Notes under the pieces: model-generated | What the model was told of the DNA's origin: nothing | The model's database searches: none | Seen by the model: only the letters and a program-made list of their open reading frames with translations | Program-made: the position numbers and the translations under genes | Shown here: positions 36,101-48,100 of the stretch, in pieces | How positions within the stretch are numbered: the first letter of the stretch is position 1 | How the letters are laid out: each line of letters begins with the position of its first letter | Assembly (NCBI RefSeq): GCF_008831285.2 | Contig: NC_045140.1 | Location: 6,630,505-6,694,504 of the forward strand | Length of the DNA stretch: 64,000 nucleotides | DNA from: Nymphaea colorata | Taxonomy: Eukaryota > Streptophyta > Magnoliopsida > Nymphaeales > Nymphaeaceae | Reading direction: 5' to 3'

Positions 36101-39100
36101 ACACTTCATAAACATAAAAGGGTACTATCCAAAACCAAGTAAACTTCATGTGCAAAATCAATATTAATATGTTCAGCAATAGCCATATGCTACCTCTGAG
36201 AGAAGTCGCTCTTTCTCTTGCATGTGTCTCTTGAGATCTGCTTCATAAGCTGGAAACCCACCAATTTTCACGACTTTCTCTTCAAGAGATTCTATCTCAT
36301 GAGTAAGCTCGACAACCTCAGCCTTTGTTCTTCTATAATTCAAGTTGTCATCAATATTTCGTTTCAGTTGGTCCTGCTTATGCAGCAACTCTTTACTCTT
36401 CTGCAGTTCTGCTGTAATTTCTTGCTTCCTGCTCTCACATTGTCGCAATTGAGATTCAGCCAATGACTGTTTTTCTTGAAGCTCCTTAAGCTTCTCATCT
36501 TTCCTTGCATCATCATATCTAGCAAGGAGCACCAACCAAAATAATCACCAATCCGAGAACCAGTTTAGAAAAAGTACGAAATAGAAAATACAATTCAGCG
36601 TCAGAATACTACTCTTTAATCTTAGAAGCAAACGTTGCAAGTGTCTCCACTTCCTGCTGGAAATTTCTTAATATTTCGGCCTGTTCATTGTATTCATGCT
36701 CAAATTTGACCTTCAACTCTTCGTAATTCTTCAACAGTTTATCTTTCTCTTTGGATAATGGAACAAAAGCTTCTGCCAATATCTGCAGATTTTCAAATGT
36801 AAAATGAGTATTTTTGCACTACATGATACATCTTAATTCTTAATGAAATTCTGAATAAACACCAAAAGTCTAGGTGCATTCACAACCATTGAGAAACAAG
36901 TGAACTCAAGGACAAGATTTCATGAATGTCGTGGAGTTTACCAGCAATAGTTATTCAAGGCATGGGAGGATGAACAAACCAGATACAACTACAAAATAAA
37001 ATATTTCCATGTTCGACGTTATAATTTACACTGCAAATATGTGCACGACATAAAAATAGAAGCATGCATTCCTGTTTCCTGCTATATCCCTTTTAATCAT
37101 TATATTTGTGTTCCATGGACACAAACAAATACAGTTAATCTCCTTAATAGCTTACTGCTACTAGTTGCATGCATTTATTGAGTCATAAATATTGCTCATT
37201 TTACATGAACACTAATAGGTCTGAGGCTTTAATTTTTTTTCTCTAGTCCATCAATATGTATCTGACATTTTTGGGAGTACTCCATGCATATTTTGCATGG
37301 GCAATCTGCACAATACAGCGTTGTGTTGTATGTATCGTACAATACGGGGCTGTATCGTATGATATGTACCGTCGCTTTTTAAATTTACGAATACAATACA
37401 CTACCTGTATTGCAAACAGGTAGTGTATCGCATGTATCATGCGATACACAGCCTATATCATACAATACAGGGGTATACACCCCGTATCGCACGATACATG
37501 TCTATTTTGAAAAACATGGGGTTAAAAACTTAAAACTACCCCTTTTCAAACTAACTTCTACAACATGCCTCCCTCTTCATTTCTGAACATATCTAATAGT
37601 TGAAGGAGGGGGAAATTGTGAAAATTTTCAAAAGGAATAATCAGTTTCACCATGAAATCGCCAATGTGAGGGCAGATTTATGCATGGATGATTGATTATT
37701 GTTTAGATAGAGAGGGTTTATATCTTCTAAGAAGGTTGAAAATGAGAATGAGATGATAAAGATTATGAATGAAGCTGTTTTCATTTGTTATTTCAATTAA
37801 CATTGAACAATTTTGTCTTGTGATGTGATGTATAGTGTATGTAAAACTTGGTTTTTGATGTGTTATGGATCTGATGACTTATGAGTTATTATGCAGATCA
37901 TCTTATAAATTATGTTTCTTGATGTCTTAGTTCATGTTGTCTTACTATATGATATTATGACCACTTATTAATGTTTGTGAAGTAACTTCATACCTATAAT
38001 AAGCCTGCCATTATGTATAACATGTTTTTTCATTAAAAAAACATAATTTTATTTTTCATGACTTATCTGATTTTTTCTATTTTTTGAATTTTTAAAAAAT
38101 TACGATACATTACGATACAGCGTATGTATCGACCAAACTGATACAGCTTACGATACGCTTTTTACAATATTGATACAGTGCCAAAAAACTATACTGGCAC
38201 TAATAACAATCTTATGTGGATATTTTATCAATATCAGTAGCATGATTTCAGCAAGAATAATGATGAAATTAGCAACAGAGATAACGAAATACAGCCAATT
38301 TAATAGGTAAACGAAGCAACTATGGCCTGCCAAGGTTGTTATTATACCTGATGCTGTTGAAAAACAAACATCAAGAAGCAGCCACAACTTCCTAGACAGT
38401 TAAAATGCTTTTTGGGAAAACAGTTAAGTAACTTCACTTTCTGGTGACTTTCATGTATAGTAATGCTTTTTATCATACGCCTCTCTTTTGTTCAAGAAAC
38501 AGGTGGCATTATACATTGCAGATAGCAGGCATTTACAGGCACACTTGCTTAAGCTTTGGATCTATGCAAATAGACCAGCTGAAACTTGAGCAATGAGCTG
38601 AATGATAAATGACACTAACATCATGAAGAAAATCCCATGTACTAACTGAGTAGAGAAGAAACACAATAATATCATCAGATATACTATGTGGTGACAGCCA
38701 CCAGTTCTTAAAGCTGGAAAAAAGCAATGATCAACAGCCATTAGTTTATGTAATTGGAGTTTGCATTTCATGTCAGCATCGCAAGTAAATTTGTAAGCTC
38801 CACATATTGGTAGTCAACCAGCAACAGCTAGAACACTTTTACCAAGACTCTTAAGTGTCAACATGCAAAAGCGCAGAAAGTTACTTTGAAGTTTAAACCA
38901 AGCATGTAAATAACACTTGACAATCAAAATTTCCCAATCAGTATTTCTACTATATTATGAACAGACAAAGAATCTGAGATAGCACGTGTGACTAAACAAG
39001 CCATTTTTGCCACGATAAATTATGGATTGAGACAGGTGAAATAAGCTTATAATCAAATTCAAATTAAAGGTCTAATATGGACTCCAAGAAACAAATTTGA

Positions 39101-42100
39101 ATGGGACCAAAGAAGACATAGAGCCTCATTACTTGCTCGTCAAGATCCAATTGGGATTTCTGTTCAGAGAGTCGACCTAGCTCATCTGCCAAGTTCTCGA
39201 CTCTAATTAATTTATTAGATGCCTGCAACTTTTCCTCTCTGGAAGCATGCCATCTCATCTGTAGATTTGACAAATCATTGTTCATATGCCGTTGCTCTTC
39301 TTGAAGATTCTCCAATTGCCGACTCAAATTGTCTCTGTGGACCTCCAACAAGACAAAAGCAAATAGCTGAGGTATTTGACTAAACTAGTGAAACTCATAG
39401 GATGAAGCCACCAAGAAAAGAAAGGTCCTGACATCCTGAAATTTGAATAGAAGAAAAGGATAGTGTATCAAAGGCCCCACAGTGACCAGAGAAATTCTTG
39501 TACCTGGTCTCTTGCAGATTATTCAGTTCAGTCTGGATCTCTTCCAAGGATTTGGCTCCTTGGGATCTGACATCAAGCTTATACTCCAAATCAGCAACCT
39601 GCCGCTGTAAACTCTGCATTTCTTGCCATAAGCGGTCTGCATTTTCAACTGGTTGAATCAAGCTTTCCAGCAAATCTTTTTCAGCCGTAGTCTGAGCTAC
39701 AACACCTACAAGCTGACAGACAACAAAACTGAAAAAGTTACTGCAAATTATTCATGCCTAAACAACACAAGACCATAAAAAAATAAACCACATCAAAAAT
39801 CTGACATTAAGGGGTTTGCAACTCCAAGCCATATACTCCATCCTTATTAGAACCAGTAATGAAGATACCTTCACTGAAGTGGTGGGATCTTTGGGATTAG
39901 TTAGACACAAAATCTCATTCAATTAGCTGTTATAAAAACTTATGTTCCAGTCCCCAATACAAGTGCACTAATCAATTACCCAGTCGATTGTCTCAGAACA
40001 ATTTAAAAATATGTGTTTCGTTGTAACTTGTAAGTTTTACCTAAAAAAAAGTATATTTAAAATAAAAATTATATATGTAATAATAATATAACAAAAAAAA
40101 GATAAAGAGGAGGACCTATCCAGACTAACAGGAATAAGCAAAATGTAATACATAATTAGAATTTAGTAACATAAAACTTGGATTTCTTATGATTTAGCAG
40201 AAATGGTCCCATGAATCTCTATTACAGGAACTTAAAATCTAGATTGGAGAACAGAACTAAGGACCAATTACAGCTATTTGAATTACTAAAAAGAGAAACA
40301 CAATACCTCAGAAAACAGCGAAGATGGGGGAGGAGCATTTGCCATTTTGTACAGAAAATTGATGCTGATACAACATCTTATAAGTTATAACAAGCCACAA
40401 GAAGGAAAATATTGCAACAGACAACAACAACAAAGAAAAGCAGCAGGAAATAAAAGCTACTTAACTACAGATTTGTCTAGGGAATAAGTAGACCGTGTTT
40501 GGATTTTAAGTAGTAACACAAAAGGACCCAATCAGCCAATTTTTTATGACATAAATACAAGAATCAAGTGATTGTTAGATAAGGTAAGAACTCCACTGAA
40601 ATGAGTGAAAAAAAATGCATGTAAATAAAAATGGTTCAAAGTACTCAGGGACAAAAAAAAAACAAAGCCAAGAAGGCAGCAGCATAAAAATTAATAAAGT
40701 TTATGGGGAAATACAATGAACAGCATAGATTACTTCATGCAACTAGCAAAATATACAAAAATATATTTTTTATCGACATGTTAGTGATTCTTGAAAACAT
40801 TATTACAACAGAATGTGACCTCCAAGACCAATCAAAGCAATTCAATTCCAAATCAGTTTAAGAACAAAGTCACTATAAAGTAAATTTACAAACACAACAA
40901 TGTAAGCATAAACCAAAAAAATCTAATTTCCACTAAGGAAAGTCATTACATCTTCAAATGCCACAATCTTGTTCTGCAGTTCTTCAGCAAGCTCTTTCAA
41001 ATTTCTCTCAGTTGAAGGAATGGCTTCATTTGAAAGCTTGACATATTCCTCATAAACTGTACGGAGCTTGTCCAATTGCTGGAAATGTGCATCAGCATTT
41101 GAAGAACTTATAGCCAACAACTTCAGACCCTCCATGGAGTTTGCATTTTTTACCCTTTGCTGCAAGGAACACATAGTAAACATGTGATTGAAGAAAAGCA
41201 TAAAACAAAATGTCAATGTTATATTTGTCTATGCATCCACTGATTCACCAGAATGTATGTGAAATGACCTTCCTAACAAACTGGTCCTCCTCCTCTGCTG
41301 AGAATGGGCGCTCACAGCATGGACAGTAATGATGAGCACGTGCAACTCTTTCAAAAGGATCAAACATTTGCCGCATGCCATTTGCCATTGAATACTCACT
41401 AGAAAAACATCAAAGCCAGAAATTTAAGCCGGGAACGATATTCGATAAGTAAAAAAATCTGAGTGCACTTCAACAAAATAATTAACATAAAGAAAGAGAC
41501 TAAAAACCTTTTCTGTACATCTCTTCTCTCCATAGCCTCTTGCAAAACTTTGGGGAAAGCATCAACCTCGACTGGTCCTTGAACTAGCGACTGAATTTTT
41601 GTGCCAATATACTTCCTTTTTGCTGTAAGACAGATTACATGAAGCATATAAGCAAATACAATTTCATAGGTGAAATTGTTGTCATGCTTGATTGCTGGTG
41701 GAAAGAAACAGTTGAGCATCCTGAAAGGCTCCTTCAGAGGAATGAAACATTAAAAACTGACTTACCTTCCATTTCTTTCTGCAATTTCAACAAGTTATCT
41801 TTAGCATCTTCTATTTTCATTTCCACCAATTTCATCTCTTTCTCTGCTTCCGTGGATTTTGCATTTACGTCATCGTGCTCTTTTCTAAGAATGCTGGAGG
41901 AAAATAAAGATGTTATTTACTTAACAAAATCAACAAGCTATTGCAATAGCAGATTATATCAAATTTGGAAAAGGAAAAGATGGTCAAAACAACCATAATG
42001 CAGATGTGATCTCCTTTTTAAGATCTTTGTCAGAAGGAACCCTCCCTTTCAGTACAGTCCTTATTTTATCTGTGTATTCATCCATGCTGTACATGCAAAG

Positions 42101-45100
42101 AAAAGAATAGAGCTATTAAAGTAGGCCAAAAGAAGGAGAAATGAACCTAAAAATACAAGCATAAAACATGGAGACATGCAACTGAGTTGTTCAGTTCGTC
42201 ATTCAAGCCAACTGGCCAGACAATCAGAGAGTACAACAACCATGCTAGGCCTGGGTGACTGTTAATTTAGTCAATGACAATTTTATAAGAATCAATGGCA
42301 TTAAGTTCTGCAGTTATAGAAATTAGAAAGGGCATCTGCATCCCCTAATTCTGATAAAAACAAAGGACAGCTGTTTAACCAGTCTTCTGAAATCTGAATT
42401 TTACACATATACAAAAAAGAGCACCCGACATTTTTGCACGCTTTCTCTTGCAGCCTTCTAATTCTTCTTTCTTCAGGCCCAATTTTACCCTATCTTCAGA
42501 ATCACTGGCAATAACATCCTTTTCTCTGTAAAGTGATTTTATTTTGTGATCCAAGCTAAATATTTCAGTTCTCTTCTGGTGTATGTTTGACTCAAAATCT
42601 CTCTCTGCAACCTGAAGTGTCCGTTTTTGAACCTCGGATTCCTTCAAGAAGATAAACAGTGTTCACATACAGTCACTGTCAGAAGACAACAAGAAATTTC
42701 ATGAAATTAGCAAAAAATAGTACCAGAAATTTCTCTTTTGCATCAATTCTAGATAGGTCCACTTCAGAGAGTTGAAGAACACCTAATTCTTCTTCAACCT
42801 CTTTCATGCGTTTCAGGAGATCAGACTACAAGTTTACAAACAAAATGAAGCAAATCAGTTCTGAGAGCAAAAAGAATCCACCCAAAAAAGATACACAGTG
42901 CATTTAAACCTTTTTCTCTAATTTAGCCATCTTCTGTCCTTCAATTTCGCTGCACCTAGAACTAACTGACTCGAAGCTTTTCCATAATCCCTTGAGTTCC
43001 ACATCATTAGTTTCCTGAGATTACTGTACTCTGTCAATCAGACTAGTAGTAAAAGTATTGTTGGGAAGAATAGAACTCAAAGAAAATAATCAGAAATAGT
43101 AGCATCAAAATATACAGGAAAAAGAAGACCAGTATCCTATTGCTAGCATGGAAGCAGAGATAATGAAAACAATACTAACATCAAAATCCAGAACATTTAC
43201 ATAATCTGTCCTCTTAATGAATTTGTGGTGTCAACTGCAGCCCTCTGATACCGCCTCAAGATCGTGAAGGGGGCAGCAAACCTATGCAACCATGATATTT
43301 AGGAATCTACAATGGTGCAAACCGTAAGTGCAAGGAGCACACTGCAGCCTATTCCTGTGCATCAGAGACTGTTTTCTATCAAAAAATACATGTTCTATCA
43401 TGCATCATCCATAAAATTATTGGATCACATGCTTGAGATTGCAGGAAAGGAAAATATGTAGCATTTACTTAAAATGAAACAAAAGACTGCATTGTCCAAC
43501 ATGGCCTACAATCTCACCACAAAAGCCAATTTAAAAAATGTAAAATGGACTTGATAGCAGAGAAATTTTCAGCGTGAAATGGCACAAAATTACCAATTTC
43601 CCTTATGACTTATGAGTCACCAGTACCAACAAGTATCAACTAATATTCAGTCCCTGTCTTCCACTAAGCAAAGCATAACAACAAAAGAATCTTGTAATAA
43701 AGGAATCTAGTGTTTCCAGAGGGTATCCAGCATACCCTTTTAGCACTTAAGTCTTTTTGAAGATCCTTCAACCTTGCTTTGGCTCGGTTTGTAAGGTTAA
43801 GTGCCATGTCATCGCTAAGTGGAATAACAACAGCAGATCCCAAATTATGCTGCACAACTATCCTCTGAACTGTAGCATCACGATCATGCTTCAAGGATAA
43901 ATAAGCCTGGAGAATATCAGAAGTTTCATATTACATTTAATAATGATGTATACCCAAATAAAGCATACTATAACTTAAAGGATCACACCTCAGCTTCAGC
44001 TTGAAGCTTTCCAGCCTCTCGAATATAATCATTAATGTCCTTTGAATGGAAACTACTCATTGTTGTAGCATCCTGTGCATCTCTTTCTAGCTTGCTTATT
44101 TTCGACTGCAGCAAAGCAATTCTTTCTTGGAACTTAGTTTGCCATTCTATCAGCTCCTCATCAGTGTCTGGCATTAAAATGTTTCGTCACAGTGCACAAA
44201 TAAGTAGACGAAGAAAGCCTTTGTGAAAGTTATATTTTTCATACTCTAAAATACAGAAAAATTTTCGACCTACCTTCATTCTCCTCAGCTAATGCAGAGA
44301 GTTGAGACTGCTGAAGCTTAAACAGAGTACTTCTTTTGGTAGTGTTAGTATTTATTTCATCCTGCAATTTTCTCAAATCCTTCAGAGTTGCCTCTGTCTG
44401 TTGTATCTTGACTTCAACATCTTGAATTTTCTTTTCGAAATGAAGAATTTGAGCTTTCACAGATTCTGCTCTCTCTTGATCTTGGGTGATGCTTTCACGA
44501 AGCTGTAAAAATAAACTAGTCAAATGTCAGAAGGCTTCAACCTTTAGATTCTTCAAGAAAAGCATACACATTTACACATAAGCAAACCTTTATATGTTCA
44601 TTCATACACATTATTTGACCACCCACATTAGGCAACAACTTATATATGTGTGTGCAAATATCAGGAAATGAATATATGTATGTTTATGCTTATGCAGGAA
44701 GATATATAAAATCTTCTTCTTTCATGTAACTGAGACTCTAGAAAGAGAGTCTGATTTTTGTTAGTGTTATCAACATACTACAAAACTATGTTGAACTAAA
44801 AAGAAGAGAACATATTTTTTAGCATGGCACTATAAGAAATGAATGCTTAGCAAAGTGAAAACATAAAGACAAGAGAATCTCATGTTTATCACTATCCCCA
44901 AAGGCCCCACGCTGGCACTTGTTTCTTGCCACAGCTACCTTAGAAGCCATCAATATATTATTCTTGCACCACGTGTTTCAACCATTATCAAAATATCATT
45001 CTCGGGTTTTAAGGATGAAATTTTTCTCCGGTTTTTAACGGCAAATTTGTATTTTTCGTGAAAATTTTGGGAAAAACTTGGAAAAATTAAAAAAAATAGG

Positions 45101-48100
45101 TACAAATGAAATAAATGAGAAACTAATGTGAAAACACAAATAAAACTGTATAACAATGATAAAAGGAATGTTGTAATGACAATAAAAATGATGAAAATAA
45201 TTTAGTTTAAGTTTATTTTTGAATCCATGATAATATCAATGCTAAAAAATAGAAAAATGAAAAAATCGAGAAAATCACGAAAAAAAAAACGCGATAAATA
45301 ATTTTTCCCTGTTTTTCAAAAATTTGCAATTTTTCCCCATTTTTTTTCTTATTTTTGGCATTAATATCACAATATTTTTGAAAATATCACGATATCTGTG
45401 ACACTTGTTTCAACTTCTACAAATTTTAAACAAGTATGAACTTCCAATATTTGCATTTACAGGAAATATCCATACTTGCAAAACTGTTTTCCAGATTGTA
45501 ATTTGCATCCTTTCTTTGAACAAATAGAGCTCTGATCTACGACAATCAGAATTACCTAAAGTCTCTGATTCAGGCTAATAGTATTAAGATATAATAGTGA
45601 TTCTGATGCAGAAATTAGAGGTCCTCCATCTAATCCCTGAATCAAAGCCGAATCTGAATTGAAGAGATTGAAAGGAAAGCAAAACAAAACAGAATATAAT
45701 GGTAAAGGAGAAAGGAAATGCAAACAATTAGGGTTTTGATTAAACTAATGACTGATTACAAAATGAGCCCTAAGAAGTAAGACCCTTAATTAGACTAAAA
45801 GTGGATCCATGGGTCTAGATCCAACTACAAGAAAACAATAAATAAGAACCAAATATCAGAACTGGATCTCTTCTGCTTCTGGTTTGCGTCAAATGACTCA
45901 AATTGACATAGGAAACTTTTGCTAAGGACATATAAAGACAGGTACCAATAACTTCCAACAATCTAATAGTTCCAGTGGACACATTGCCAATAATATATAA
46001 CTACTGGCAATCTAATAGCTTCTCCACGGTACATCATCTTCTGCATTTAATGGTGCTCTATGTTGGAAACTCACATCTAAAGCATATCCCGAAAAGACAT
46101 TAAAATACAAAGCCAAATGTGTACAAGGACCTTGCATTAATTTCACCACAATACAAGCATGTAGGAAAATAGAGCAACTAAGCAGGCAAATATGAATGGA
46201 GAAACTCCAACTGGCAATTCCAGAGGAAGAGATAATGAAGAAGGATAGTCTCAATGCAGATAAATTTATGGTTAATATGTAAACCACCTTCAATGCTGCA
46301 TCTTTCAAAGTTTGGAGATTCTCTAATTTAAGCCTATACATCTTTATCTCCTGTGCTTGATCCTTGTGAAGCTTCTTTATTACCTCTAGGGCCTTTGTAT
46401 ATCTGAGTGGAAGAGACAATGAAACAATTACCAAAAAACTAATCTATTTCAGTAAACCATGATTGGAGAACCTATAAAAGCAAACTATACTATACAAAAG
46501 AACAATAAGAAACATAATTATTACTATGAAAAACAACACCTTAGAATGTGGTTCAAAGCGAATAAGGAAATAATTTCATCTGCAAGAATACGATGGAAAA
46601 CATGGGAACACCAAAATCAAGCAACTTTTCAAGTAGGAACATGGCTTAAGAAAGAGCGTTTGAATATGGCAGCTAGGGTTTCCTATTGAAAATTGATTTA
46701 TGTGTTTGCCTTATCCTAAAATGTTGTAAAACTTACAAATTTCTCAACTTGGGAAACCATCTTGATTGCAAATATGTCCACATTGTGTCCTATGCCTGAA
46801 TATACCTTACAGCACGAAAAGCTAATTAGCTAGGAGGGACAGAATATGCTGTGCAAAAGCGCTGTCAAAATAACCTGGAACCTTTCCATTTAATAAGTAG
46901 TAAAAATATGTGGTCAAATATTTTTTTAGATGAAGGTTCTTCTTCCCATCCTTTTCCAAAAAAGCATGAAGTCCATTCATTAAAGCAAATGAAAATATTT
47001 CAAGCTTTGGAAATGTAAATCTTAAAACAAATAGTTAACCATATACCTGGTGGCAGAAAAAATATCGTCAAACTTTTTCTTCAATGTTGAGGGGTCCTGC
47101 AACGGCCAATTTGCTTCATCTTGGTGAGCAAATATAACATTTTCCAAAATAGCTTTTGAGACTCCCATTAAAGCAGAAATTTCCCTATCCATGTCTGCGC
47201 ATCGGTAGCTCAAGCATACTTTCTGCATTTGCAAGAGTTACCAGTTCAATTCAATGTTATAAAGCTAGAAAATACACATTTAGCTTCTGGAGAAAGATTA
47301 ACACGTTAGCTAAACAATCACGCTAAGAACCAACTGACGCTTTCTATGACAAGTTATTTATCGATTCGTTCATTGAGCTGTCTATGCATCAATCCTTCAT
47401 AATTTTGCCTATGTCATAGCAACACGTATGTAAAACCTCTCCATTCAACGAAAATACTCCTGCAGAAGCAAGGATCCATATTGCAAAAAGTCGTGCCTAA
47501 AAGCTAACGTTCATTTTTTAAGTATACAATAGAACTGTCTGCCAAGCACGCAGAAACCAAGCTGCCAGTGGTTCCTGTTGTGCAATTTCATTCCTTCGTT
47601 ATGACTTAGTCATGGCCTTCATTTCCACTGAAAGTAAACTAAACAATTGCCCACGTAGAACGATATACCTCCCCGGTGTGAGGGTTAACCGTCTGCAACA
47701 CGCTTTCTATGGCCTTATACTCCATCTTGGATGCCTTCTGCGTTAACTGGAATGACCGGATACACACGACGTCCTTACCGGCTGCCGTCTTGAACCGAAG
47801 CTTAATCTGTCCCTTAGTCTCCGTCTCTCCGGCGACCTGCCACCGCAAAATCACACATACATACCAGGAAAAAATAAAAAATAAAAAGCGTTAACACCGC
47901 CGATCTTCCTCCGTCCACCAAGTCAAGCCTCAAAATAGCCCAAGAAAAAAAATCACGGATCATCAAATAAATAGTACATCGTTTGAAACCTCACCTTCGG
48001 GTCATGAATAAAACTATGACCGGACCGTGCATTGGGTGGCAATTCCCCCGTGCAGGCATGCTTCAGGCACTCGATTATAGTCTAAGAAAATAATAACACA

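Noticed and set aside
36218-36466. Open frame on the plus strand within RAD50 exon 20
   Set aside because: Antisense shadow of a coiled-coil exon.
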